From CAYYYJ01 sp964631205 (GTDB lineage Archaea; Aenigmatarchaeota; Aenigmatarchaeia; QMZP01; JACQNV01): a DNA stretch of 64,000 nt. A program made the position numbers and the translations under genes. Shown here piece by piece: positions 16,383 to 25,371 of this stretch (position 1 is its first letter; each line of letters opens with the position of its first letter). The notes beneath the pieces were generated by a model. The model ran no database searches. It had not been told where the DNA came from and saw only the letters and a program-made list of their open reading frames with translations. Where the stretch lies: contig CAZVWU010000006.1 of the NCBI GenBank assembly GCA_964631205.1, positions 5,358 to 69,357 on the forward strand. Direction: 5' to 3'.

Positions 16383-18071
16383 ATGAACTACTCCACCCTT
16401 GCCCAAACCTATGAAAAGCTTGAGGAGACTTCCGGCAGGCTTGGCAAGGTTGATATTATTTCTGAGCTTCTAAAAGAGGCGGATACAGGGATCCTCCCGA
16501 AAGTTGCGCTTCTAATACAGGGGAGAATTTTCCCGTCTTGGGATGAGCGAGTTATTGGAATTGCAAGGCAGCTGGTCATAAAAATAATTGCGCAGACAAC
16601 TGGTTTTGGGGACAAGGAAATTGTAAGCAGGTTTAATAAAATTGGGGATCTGGGCTTGGTTGTGGAAGAATTAATTTCTGAAAAAAAACAAAAAACATTT
16701 TTGAAAAAATCCTTGACGGTTGAGAAGGTTTTTGAAAACCTGCAGTCTGTTGCAGGGATAGAGGGAGCCGGCTCGCAGGATAGGAAGATTGGTTTGATCT
16801 CAGAGCTTTTGAGTTCAGCTTCGCCTAAAGAAGCAAAATACATAATCAGGACTGTTCTTGAAGAGCTCAGGGTTGGGGTTGCAGAAGGTGTTTTGAGGGA
16901 TTCTATTGGAAAGGCGTTTGATGTGGATCCAACCGATGTTGAAAATGCATGGTTTATACTTCCTGATTATGGTGAGATTGCAAAGATTGCGAAATTGAAA
17001 GGTGAAAAGGGGTTAAAAAACGTAGAGATAGAACTTGGAACACCAATAAATGTTTTACTTGCAGAAAAATCACCAACACTGGAAGAGGCCCTCAACACTT
17101 TTGAAAATCTCGCTTTAGAATTCAAGTATGACGGGGCAAGGACAATAATACACAAAAAAGGGAATAAAATCTGGGTTTTCACAAGGCGGCTGGAAGATGT
17201 CACGAAAGCGTTCCCTGATATTGTTGAGCTTGTGAAGAAAAATGTAAAAGCAGGGGATTGCATACTCGACTCTGAAACAATTGGGACCGAGCCAAAAACA
17301 GGCAGGCCTGTCCCTTTTCAGGTTTTGTCAACACGGATAAAAAGGAAATATGACATTGAAAAGGCTGCAAAAGAAATCCCTCTTAAAGTTAATTTATTTG
17401 ACATAGTTTATTTAGAAGGAAAGAGTTTATTTGATTTGCCTTTGAAAGAAAGATATGATTTATTAAAAAAATCAATCAAGTTAACAGACAGGTTTAGGCT
17501 TGCTGACCGCTTGGAAACAAAAGACCTAAAGGAAGCTGAAAAATTCTACAAAAAATCATTGGATGCAGGCGAGGAAGGGTTGATTGTAAAAAACCTTGAT
17601 GCAAAATACCAGCCTGGAAGAAGGGTCGGATATTGGCTAAAAGTCAAGCCAACTTTAGAAAACCTGGATTTGGCAATAATCGGCGGTGTTTGGGGAACTG
17701 GTAAAAGAACTGGCTGGATAGGTTCGCTTATTCTAGGATGCTTAGATGAAAAAAATGAAAATCATCTAACATGTGGGATGTTAGGTACAGGCATAAAGGA
17801 GAAAAAGGAGGATGAAAGCGACCTTACATTTGAGGAATTGACAAAGTTGCTTAAACCATTAATACTTGGAGAAAAAGGCAACGAAATAAAGGTCAAGCCA
17901 AAAATAGTGATTGAAGTCGCGTATGAAGAGATACAAAAATCACCTACCTATGACAGCGGCTATGCATTGAGATTTCCCAGATTTATCAGATTACGTCCAG
18001 AAAAGAGGGCTGCAGATAATCTTGCTAGACTTAAAAAAATATACGAAATGCAGAAAGGGAGAGGCAAATAA
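16383..18071 (+). CDS. lig: ATP-dependent DNA ligase
   Basis: 562 residues, the normal length for archaeal replicative ligase. The nucleotidyl-lysine motif is EFKYDGAR near residue 246-253, followed by later motifs FDIVYLEGKSL, EEGLIVKN and YWLKVKP. An N-terminal helical DNA-binding domain precedes. It seals Okazaki fragments and repair nicks. The 5' end is duplicated in decayed form upstream of HicBA. Its end overlaps no other real gene; trpS starts 25 bases later. Confidence 0.95.
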   Translation: MNYSTLAQTYEKLEETSGRLGKVDIISELLKEADTGILPKVALLIQGRIFPSWDERVIGIARQLVIKIIAQTTGFGDKEIVSRFNKIGDLGLVVEELISEKKQKTFLKKSLTVEKVFENLQSVAGIEGAGSQDRKIGLISELLSSASPKEAKYIIRTVLEELRVGVAEGVLRDSIGKAFDVDPTDVENAWFILPDYGEIAKIAKLKGEKGLKNVEIELGTPINVLLAEKSPTLEEALNTFENLALEFKYDGARTIIHKKGNKIWVFTRRLEDVTKAFPDIVELVKKNVKAGDCILDSETIGTEPKTGRPVPFQVLSTRIKRKYDIEKAAKEIPLKVNLFDIVYLEGKSLFDLPLKERYDLLKKSIKLTDRFRLADRLETKDLKEAEKFYKKSLDAGEEGLIVKNLDAKYQPGRRVGYWLKVKPTLENLDLAIIGGVWGTGKRTGWIGSLILGCLDEKNENHLTCGMLGTGIKEKKEDESDLTFEELTKLLKPLILGEKGNEIKVKPKIVIEVAYEEIQKSPTYDSGYALRFPRFIRLRPEKRAADNLARLKKIYEMQKGRGK

Positions 18072-18096
18072 ATACCCCTATTCACAACAACATACT

Positions 18097-19221
18097 ATGC
18101 CAGAAACAAAAGCAGATTTTAAAGTCACGCCTTGGGAAGTTGAAGGGGAGGTTGATTATGATAAACTTATACAACAATTTGGGATTGAAAAGTTTCCGTA
18201 TCAAAAACTAAAAAATGCTCCAACTTTCATGAGGAGGGGGTTGGTTTTCGGGTCTAGGGACTTTGCGCCTATTCTGAATAAAATTTCTAAAAAAGAGCCA
18301 TTTGTTGTCTTAACTGGTTTAATGCCTTCCGGAAAATTCCATATAGGGCATAAAATGGTCGCAGACCAACTTATTTATTATCAAAGCCTAGGTGCCCACA
18401 TTTACTTGCTAGTTGCTGATATTGAAGCTTACAACATGAGAAACAAGTCCTTAGAGGAACTTAGGGAAACAGCAATAGAAGAATATCTTATCAATTATAT
18501 TGCATTGGGGCTCAAGCCGAAAAACTGCGATTTTTATTTTCAAGGATCAAGATCGGATGACGCAAAAAAATCAAACGCTTATTATAGATTAGTTGGATTG
18601 GTTTCAAGAAAAGTTACAGCAAATGAGTTTCAAGGAATATATGGGGATTTGATGCCTGGAAAAATAGTTTCAGTTTTTACTCAAATAGCCGATATTCTTC
18701 ATCCACAGCTTCCAGAGTTTGGGGGGCCAAAACCGGTTCTAGTTCCAGTAGGCATAGATCAGCAACCACACATCAATCTAACAAGAGAAGTTGCGTCAAG
18801 GATGAAGGAATTTGGCTTCGTCCAGCCTAGCGCCACTTACCACAAGTTTATGGTTGGTTTGAAAGGTGATAAGATGAGCTCTTCTGATCCTTATTCATAT
18901 ATAGCGTTAACCGATAGCCCGGAAGACGCCAAACATAAAATATTTAAATATGCTTTCTCAGGCGGCCAAGATAGTGTGGAAAAACACAGGAAGTTAGGCG
19001 GGAATCCTGAGGTAGATGTTGCATTCCAGATGCTCTACTACATGTTTGAGCCAGATGACAAAAAGATTGAAAAAATAAGGCAAGATTACAAATCGGGCAA
19101 GCTTTTGACAGGCGAATTAAAACAAATCTTGATAGAAAAACTTACAAAATTTTTGGAAGATCATCAGAAAAAAAGGAAGAAAGCTAAATCGCAGATAGAC
19201 AAATTTTTGAATTTGGGTTGA
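18097..19221 (+). CDS. trpS: Tryptophanyl-tRNA synthetase
   Basis: 374 residues from the ATG at 18097 (MPETKADFKVTPWEVEG); an in-frame earlier start would lie inside the ligase gene. Class I synthetase: HIGH-type motif PSGKFHIGH and KMSSS loop (GDKMSSSDPY). The N-terminal TPWEV segment and GGNPEVDVAFQ are typical of archaeal/eukaryotic TrpRS. It charges tRNA-Trp. It probably shares a transcript with lig. Confidence 0.95.
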   Translation: MPETKADFKVTPWEVEGEVDYDKLIQQFGIEKFPYQKLKNAPTFMRRGLVFGSRDFAPILNKISKKEPFVVLTGLMPSGKFHIGHKMVADQLIYYQSLGAHIYLLVADIEAYNMRNKSLEELRETAIEEYLINYIALGLKPKNCDFYFQGSRSDDAKKSNAYYRLVGLVSRKVTANEFQGIYGDLMPGKIVSVFTQIADILHPQLPEFGGPKPVLVPVGIDQQPHINLTREVASRMKEFGFVQPSATYHKFMVGLKGDKMSSSDPYSYIALTDSPEDAKHKIFKYAFSGGQDSVEKHRKLGGNPEVDVAFQMLYYMFEPDDKKIEKIRQDYKSGKLLTGELKQILIEKLTKFLEDHQKKRKKAKSQIDKFLNLG

Positions 19222-19294
19222 GAGGTATCTGAAAGAAAGTTTTATTTCTTAAAGCAGCCTTGGACGCCAGTTCGCTATCCATATTAATCTTTAG

Positions 19295-19510
19295 TGCGGG
19301 AGATGGGATTCGAACCCACGAAGGCACTACTCACCCTTTTCCGTGAACGCTTTTGTGATTTATGCACGGCAAAAGGGTTCTAAGCCACAGGATAACTTAT
19401 CATAGTCAGCTTTAGCCAACTCAAAACTTAAAATTTTGACCTTAAGTGTAGCAATTATTCAACAATAAGTCGAATACTACCTGCCCCTTTGGCCACTCGG
19501 GAACCCCCGC
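19295..19510 (-). tRNA. tRNA-Leu(TAA) with three introns
   Basis: Acceptor GCGGGGG/CTCCCGC plus A. T arm is GTGGG-TTCGAAT-CCCAT. The anticodon arm is rebuilt as CAGGA-CTTAAGG-TCCTG only if two introns are removed: about 32 bases after CAGG (position 30/31, inside the stem) and about 47 bases after the loop. A third of about 50 bases lies in the variable arm, where ACCCTTTTGCCGTG pairs with CACGGAAAAGGGT. Removal of all three leaves about 87 bases, right for a class II tRNA-Leu. Confidence 0.85.
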
Positions 19511-19557
19511 ATCTTGTATTATTATAAATACCTATTTATTATACTATTAGTGTTTTT

Positions 19558-20619
19558 ATGAAAGCGTACATAGCGACCTGCATGATCGGCGTGTTTGCAT
19601 TTGATGAGAAAAAGAACATGCTTACTTATAGGTTTTTCCCTAAAATCCCTGAGGAGATTGCTGAGGCACTCGATTCCGAGAAACTCTGCCCTGAAGAAAA
19701 GCAGGTAATAAAGGACCTTATTAATTCAGGATATACGCAGGCAGTGCTGAATAAAAAAGCAGACTACGAGGGCATAGAACTTATTTTTGAAAAGGAAAAT
19801 ATCGCTTCAGACATCTTAAAGGAAGGGATGAGAAAGTTTGCAACAGACCTTGGGTTTGTAGAATCCCAGCAAGAACTGAATGAGCTTCTTTCAAAAATAA
19901 ATATTGCGATAAACCAGGCAAAACTCCAGAAGCCGAAAAAAGACAAAATTCTCATGGGCGTTATCGGGATAATAGACGAACTGGATAAAACAACAAACAC
20001 TTTTGTAGAGAGAGTAAGGGAATGGTATGGGCTTCACTCCCCTGAAATTGTGAGGGCTATACCTTCAAATGAAAAGTTTGTAGAGCTGGTTTCAAAGTAT
20101 GGCCACAGGGACCAGATAAAAGATGAGAAAGTCAAAGTTAAATCGGCTTCTGGGATGGATTTCGAAGACACGGATATAGAAGCAATAAAAACGATTTCAA
20201 AATCAGTTGAAAGCATGTACGAGGCTAGAAAAAAACTTGAAAAATATCTGGAATCTGTTGCAAAAGAGGTTATACCAAATACATCTGCGGTTGCTGGCCC
20301 TTTGCTTGCATCAAGACTTCTACAATTGGCTGGTGGTCTTGAAAAACTGTCAAGGATGCCTTCTTCAACAGTCCAATTACTGGGAGCTGAGAAGGCCTTG
20401 TTCAGGCATCTGAAGCAAGGTGGAAAGCCTCCTAAATTCGGTGTTTTATTTGCACATCCATACATACAAAATGCGAAGCAAGAGTTTAGGGGAAAAGTTG
20501 CAAGGCTGATTGCCGCAAAAATAACAATTGCAGCAAGGGTTGACATGTATTCTCAGAGGGACGACGGCGAGAAGATGAAAAACGAATTGGAGGAGGAAGT
20601 TAAAAAGGCTACAGGTTAA
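19558..20619 (+). CDS. nop5: Nop5 (Nop56/58) C/D box RNP protein
   Basis: 353 residues. The Nop domain signature is AGPLLASRLLQLAGGLEKLSRMPSS, followed by GAEKALFRHLKQG and PKFGVLFAHPYIQ. The middle is coiled coil. With fibrillarin (flpA, 3 kb downstream) and L7Ae it forms the C/D box RNP that directs 2'-O-methylation of rRNA and tRNA. It has a TATA stretch (about 19530) in front. Full length for archaea. Confidence 0.95.
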   Translation: MKAYIATCMIGVFAFDEKKNMLTYRFFPKIPEEIAEALDSEKLCPEEKQVIKDLINSGYTQAVLNKKADYEGIELIFEKENIASDILKEGMRKFATDLGFVESQQELNELLSKINIAINQAKLQKPKKDKILMGVIGIIDELDKTTNTFVERVREWYGLHSPEIVRAIPSNEKFVELVSKYGHRDQIKDEKVKVKSASGMDFEDTDIEAIKTISKSVESMYEARKKLEKYLESVAKEVIPNTSAVAGPLLASRLLQLAGGLEKLSRMPSSTVQLLGAEKALFRHLKQGGKPPKFGVLFAHPYIQNAKQEFRGKVARLIAAKITIAARVDMYSQRDDGEKMKNELEEEVKKATG

Positions 20620-21235
20620 CACTGCTGACAGTTAAACTTTTCCCTGACTTTTTTAATTTCCAGCTTCCGAAAACAACAAGCAGGATGCCTATTGTAATAA
20701 TCATAATAGATATTAAAGGTAAATCGATTTTTTTGATTTTTAATTCCTCTATTTTGGTCGCTTCAGGCAAACCGGCTTGTGGAATTATTTGGGAACTTGT
20801 TAAAACCTCTTCTGGACTTGTTGGCTTGGCGACAGCTTGCTGTACTTCTGAAATCTGTTTTTGTTCAACTATAGTCTCTGTTCCAGGAGAAGTTAATTGT
20901 GTTTGAAAGCCGGAAGTCAAATAATAAGAAAATCCCCCGATTATAAAAATTAATCCTATTCCCAAAGTTAATAAAATATTCACTGGGTATCTGGGCTGGA
21001 CAATATTGGATCCTTTTGCTGACAGTTCATAATATATCCACTTGTGCCCAGTGTCTTTTTTCTGCACCAATCCCACACTTTCAAGATTCTTCAGGTGTTC
21101 TGCAATGGTGGAAGGGGCGAGATTTAATTCTTTGGCCAGCTCCGCAGGCATTTTCCTTCTGGATTTCAGGCTCTTCAATATATCTATTCTAGTGTCAGCT
21201 GACAGCGCCCTTATTGTCTGCTTATCTAACTCCAT
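20609..21235 (-). CDS. ArsR-type winged helix with two membrane segments
   Basis: 208 residues. Residues 5-75 form an ArsR-like winged helix (ALSADTRIDILKSL, LNLAPSTIAEHLKNLE). Membrane helices are at about 86-105 (ILLTLGIGLIFIIGGFSYYL) and 178-195 (IMIITIGILLVVFG), with a soluble loop between. Such membrane-anchored regulators probably sense an envelope signal. It is divergent from the propeller lipoprotein gene, a likely target, but no operator is evident. Confidence 0.75.
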   Translation of the reverse strand: MELDKQTIRALSADTRIDILKSLKSRRKMPAELAKELNLAPSTIAEHLKNLESVGLVQKKDTGHKWIYYELSAKGSNIVQPRYPVNILLTLGIGLIFIIGGFSYYLTSGFQTQLTSPGTETIVEQKQISEVQQAVAKPTSPEEVLTSSQIIPQAGLPEATKIEELKIKKIDLPLISIMIITIGILLVVFGSWKLKKSGKSLTVSSVNL

Positions 21236-21339
21236 AAACTAAATTCTATTTGATTGATTAATATACTATTCCTGTTTGTTTCGGCCAAAACCTAACAAAA
21301 ACTGCCCTTTTTAATATGCAGGATAGGCAAAGTATAAGC

Positions 21340-23553
21340 ATGAAAATGAAACTCGCGTCTTTGCTTGTAATAGCAGTGATATTGGTTAGCGGTTGCGCAA
21401 TTAAACCGAATAAGCCTTCAGTATCGCCTAGCCCGACACCAGACCAGCCCAAAGTCCAGCTTGCTGATCTGAAGAAATTTTCTTCTGTGGATGAAATTAA
21501 AAGTTTTATAAAAAACAATACAGTTGATTATTATGGGTATGAAGGAGGTTTTGGGGTAAAGGGCTCTGTGATGCCCCTTGCCGCGACAACCGGTGTTGCA
21601 GAAAGCGCAGCTGATGCTAGCAAAACATCTTCTGTTCCAGATTACTCTAAAACAAATATACAAGTAGAGGGCGTTGACGAGCCTGATATTGTAAAAACAG
21701 ACGGCAAGTATATATACACAGTTTCTGGTGGCAAGACAATAAATATAGTTCAGACTTATCCACCTGAAAATGGAAGGTTATTAGCTACTATAGAAGTAAA
21801 TGGAACAGTAAAAGAGATTTTTGTGAATAAAGATAGATTGATTGTTTTTGGAAAGGAGGACAAGAATACGCAACTTGTTCCAGAAGTTATACCAGAAAAG
21901 GTTGTGGAATCTACACCTCAAAAAATTGCTGTTCCTGTCGCAGGTTTTGCTGCAAAAGAAATGATGATGCCTCAATACTATTCACAAAAACAATTCGTGA
22001 GGGTTTATGATTTGGTAGATAAGGAAAAACCTGTTTTGAAAAAGAGTGTAGAATTGGAAGGGAATTATTTTGATTCCAGAATGATTGGGAACTGGATTTA
22101 TTTTATTGTAAATACCAGAATTTATGGGGAGGATACTGTGCTTCCGCTAGCTGACCAGAAAGAGGTTTACTACATGGATATTCCTTCAGATTCCTATATG
22201 CTCACTCTTGTGGGGGCTTTGAACACAGAGAGCGAGGAATTCACATCAAAAATATTCCTGATACCTTCAACTCAAAGCATCTTCGCCTCTTTGGATAATA
22301 TTTACATAACACATAGAAAATTCCAGACCTATAAAGAAAGTTTGGAAGAAGATGTGGAGGTTTTGCTGTCTGCTGTCCCTGAAAATCTAGGAAATGAAAT
22401 AAAAACCATAATGCAAGGCAATTCGACAGACCAGGAAAAAAGGGTTTCTATAAATCATTTAATGGTTGATTTTCATCAGAATAGATCAAGAGAACAGACA
22501 GAAGAATTTTGGAATAAAAGTGGAGAAAAACGGAATGAGCTAAGTAATAAGAGGGAAAAAACTGCTGTCTACAAAATCTCTGTAAAAGACAGTGAAATAG
22601 TCTTAACAGCTAAAGGAGAAGTTCCCGGAAGAGTTTTGAATCAGTTTTCCATGGATGAGTTTAATGGGAACTTCAGGATAGCCACAACAACACGGCATCC
22701 TTGGGACAAATCTCCCAGAAATCATGTATACGTTTTGGATGGCGGCCTTAAGGTTATCGGCAAATTAGAAGACCTTGCTCCCGGAGAATCCATATTCTCT
22801 GCAAGGTTCATTGGCGAGAGAGCTTATCTTGTCACATTCAAAAAGGTTGACCCTTTGTTTGTAATAGATTTAAAGGATCCTACAAACCCTAGAGTTCTGG
22901 GCAAATTAAAAATACCCGGATTTTCAGATTATCTTCATCCTTATGACCAGAACCACATAATCGGTATAGGAAAAGAAGCAGTAGAATCTAAAGAAGGAGA
23001 TTTTGCATGGTATCAGGGGGTCAAGCTCGCCTTATTTGATGTATCTGATCCAGAAAATCCAAAAGAACTTTCAAAGTTTGTGATCGGAGACAGGGGAACA
23101 GATTCTTATGCTTTAAAGGATCACAAGGCCTTCTTGTTCAGCAAGGAGAAAAATTTGTTGGTACTTCCAGTCCTGCTTGCTGAGATAAAGGATAAAACAC
23201 AAACAACTGCTGGCTTCGAGAGTAGTGATAATGATAAAACACAGATAACTGTTGGTGACTTCCAGTATGGAGAATACACATTCCAGGGAGCCTATATATT
23301 TGAACTAACAAAAGAAAAAGGCTTTGTATTTAAAGGAAGAATAACCCATGTCGCAGATCCAGAAATCTTCAAAAAAAGCGGCTACTATTATTATGGATCT
23401 GGCGACTCTGTTAAAAGATCCTTATATATCGGGGATTTCCTTTACACAATCTCAGACAAGTTTTTGAAAGCCAACAAACTTTCAGACCTTTCTGAAGTAA
23501 AGGCAATCGAACTGCCATACGAGGAAGGGGCGGGATTACTGGAGAAACGTTAG
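21340..23553 (+). CDS. Secreted beta-propeller lipoprotein
   Basis: About 737 residues from the ATG at 21340, 30 bases after a TATA stretch. A signal peptide with lipobox ends LVSGC (residues about 15-19), so Cys is likely lipid-anchored. The remainder matches archaeal secreted proteins with a C-terminal beta-propeller: QVEGVDEPDIVKTDGKYIY, RVYDLVD, FSARFIGERAYLVTFKKVDPLFVIDL. Extracellular role unknown; ligand binding or protein interaction is inferred. Confidence 0.85.
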   Translation: MKMKLASLLVIAVILVSGCAIKPNKPSVSPSPTPDQPKVQLADLKKFSSVDEIKSFIKNNTVDYYGYEGGFGVKGSVMPLAATTGVAESAADASKTSSVPDYSKTNIQVEGVDEPDIVKTDGKYIYTVSGGKTINIVQTYPPENGRLLATIEVNGTVKEIFVNKDRLIVFGKEDKNTQLVPEVIPEKVVESTPQKIAVPVAGFAAKEMMMPQYYSQKQFVRVYDLVDKEKPVLKKSVELEGNYFDSRMIGNWIYFIVNTRIYGEDTVLPLADQKEVYYMDIPSDSYMLTLVGALNTESEEFTSKIFLIPSTQSIFASLDNIYITHRKFQTYKESLEEDVEVLLSAVPENLGNEIKTIMQGNSTDQEKRVSINHLMVDFHQNRSREQTEEFWNKSGEKRNELSNKREKTAVYKISVKDSEIVLTAKGEVPGRVLNQFSMDEFNGNFRIATTTRHPWDKSPRNHVYVLDGGLKVIGKLEDLAPGESIFSARFIGERAYLVTFKKVDPLFVIDLKDPTNPRVLGKLKIPGFSDYLHPYDQNHIIGIGKEAVESKEGDFAWYQGVKLALFDVSDPENPKELSKFVIGDRGTDSYALKDHKAFLFSKEKNLLVLPVLLAEIKDKTQTTAGFESSDNDKTQITVGDFQYGEYTFQGAYIFELTKEKGFVFKGRITHVADPEIFKKSGYYYYGSGDSVKRSLYIGDFLYTISDKFLKANKLSDLSEVKAIELPYEEGAGLLEKR

Positions 23554-23630
23554 ATGATTCCAGAAAGTGTGGCCGCAGAAGGCTCTATAACAGGCGACTG
23601 ATATTTAATTCTTCTTTCTTCTATATTCAT

Positions 23631-24284
23631 ATGCAAGAAATTTTCCCTGGCCTATTCAGAGAAGGCAAGAAGCTGCTTACAGAAAACCTTGTTCCCGGAA
23701 AAACCCAGTATGCAAAAAGCGTGATCAGGAAAGGCGGCAAAGAGTACAGAGAATGGGACCCTTATCATTCCAAGATGGCTGCTGCTGTTGCAAAGGGGTT
23801 GAAAAACTTTCCAATTAAAAAAGGATTAAAAATCCTTTACCTCGGCATAGCAAGCGGACAGACTGCATCCTTTTTCTCGGATATAATTGGAAAAGATGGA
23901 ATAATTTATGGAGTCGAGATCTCCGAAAGGTGCATGCAGGACCTTAACCCAGTGGCTGCAGACAGGAAAAATATCGTCCCTATACTTGCGAATGCAAAAC
24001 TGCCTGAACAATATGGCTGGATAGAAAAAGTGGATGTAGTTTATCAGGATGTCGCGTCAGATGACCAGTCTGAAGTCCTTATAAGAAACTGTGAAAAATT
24101 CCTGAAGCCTGATGGCTTTGCGGTAATGGTGATAAAAGCAAGGTCAATCGATGTTGTGAAGGATCCGAGAGAAGTGTATAAGCAGGAGTTAAAAAAACTG
24201 GAAAAATATTTTAAAATCCTTGAAAGAATTGAACTACAGCCTTTTGAAAAAGACCATATGTTTTTGGTTATGAAATTTAGATGA
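23631..24284 (+). CDS. flpA: Fibrillarin-like rRNA 2'-O-methyltransferase
   Basis: 217 residues. SAM-binding motif LYLGIASGQT, followed by VEISERCM, VDVVYQDVA and VMVIKARSID, all fibrillarin hallmarks. It is the catalytic subunit of C/D box RNPs with Nop5 (19558-20619). In many archaea nop5 and flpA are adjacent; here a regulator and a lipoprotein gene lie between them. Confidence 0.95.
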   Translation: MQEIFPGLFREGKKLLTENLVPGKTQYAKSVIRKGGKEYREWDPYHSKMAAAVAKGLKNFPIKKGLKILYLGIASGQTASFFSDIIGKDGIIYGVEISERCMQDLNPVAADRKNIVPILANAKLPEQYGWIEKVDVVYQDVASDDQSEVLIRNCEKFLKPDGFAVMVIKARSIDVVKDPREVYKQELKKLEKYFKILERIELQPFEKDHMFLVMKFR

Positions 24285-24286
24285 AT

Positions 24287-25357
24287 TTACTGGACTAATT
24301 TTGTCAATCTTTCCTTGAATTTTTCCCAGTCTTCTACAAAAGCGCCTGCTGCCTGAGGATGGCCGCCGCCGTATCCAATCCCTTCAACTGATTTTTTTAC
24401 GGCCTCGGCCAAATTTAATTTTTTGCCTGCAATGTTCTTGGGGCTCCTTGCAGAGATTTTCCAGCCATCGGAAACATGCTTGCTTATTACAACTATTTTG
24501 TCTTCGTATTTTCTTGACAATATATTGGAAATGATCGAAGCAAGGTTTAATTTTGATTTTATTTCAAAAAACAAAATTCCATCCAGGATTTCTTTTTTGT
24601 CTTCCGAGTCTTTTACAACCTTTTCTATTTCCTTGTCAACTTTCTGCCTCCATCCATTAAGCGTTTTGTTCTCGCTGAAATCCTCGAATTTGCCGGCTTT
24701 CACCAGCGCATCAAGAACTTTCTTCACCCCATATTCGCCTTTCAATATTATTCCAGAATATATTGTTTTTGCCGAATCGCCTATTGTGGAGTCTATCAGT
24801 TCTTTGGAGTCGAGGAGCCCTGGATACATCTTTTTGCATGCTTCAATAAATTCCGGGTTGTCTTTTTGACCGTAATCGCTTATCACGCCTATGCAGGCTA
24901 GCCATGAATCTTTTTTGTTTTCAAGGCCAAAATAGGAAAGGATGTCAAAAACCATAAGGCTGGCCGGGATGTAGATTTCAGGATCCTGGAATCTTGGGTT
25001 TATGTGGACCATCCCTTTTTTTGAAAGATCGTTTTGTATCATGTGGTGATCTACAATGAAAAATTTTGTTTCAGGCAGAATGTCTTTCAGTTTTTCAAGC
25101 CTGTCCGCATGCTCATCTACGCCAACATCAACAAAAATAATCAGCTCTGGCTTCAGTACTTTTAATTCGCTCATTAAGTCGTCTGGAATAAAAGGGTCTT
25201 TTATTGAAAATGTCCTGAAATCAGGATAAAATTTCAGGAACTGTGCTGCGCAGCAGGAGCCATCCACATCGCGGTGCTGCACAAGAACTTTGTTTTGCGA
25301 TTTCAGCAATTGTTTTAATTCGCCCAATTCTTTTTTGTAAAAATCTATCCAATTCAT
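24287..25357 (-). CDS. DHH-family phosphoesterase (RecJ-like)
   Basis: 356 residues. Metal-binding motifs are HRDVDG (residues 28-33), FVDVGVDEH and the signature VDHH, with the DHHA1 motif GYGGGHPQAAG near the end. Archaeal RecJ-like proteins act as exonucleases or nanoRNases; the total length is shorter than GAN/RecJ nucleases. Convergent with flpA, 3 bases between the stops. Confidence 0.88.
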   Translation of the reverse strand: MNWIDFYKKELGELKQLLKSQNKVLVQHRDVDGSCCAAQFLKFYPDFRTFSIKDPFIPDDLMSELKVLKPELIIFVDVGVDEHADRLEKLKDILPETKFFIVDHHMIQNDLSKKGMVHINPRFQDPEIYIPASLMVFDILSYFGLENKKDSWLACIGVISDYGQKDNPEFIEACKKMYPGLLDSKELIDSTIGDSAKTIYSGIILKGEYGVKKVLDALVKAGKFEDFSENKTLNGWRQKVDKEIEKVVKDSEDKKEILDGILFFEIKSKLNLASIISNILSRKYEDKIVVISKHVSDGWKISARSPKNIAGKKLNLAEAVKKSVEGIGYGGGHPQAAGAFVEDWEKFKERLTKLVQ

Positions 25358-25371
25358 TTCAAATATTAAAC

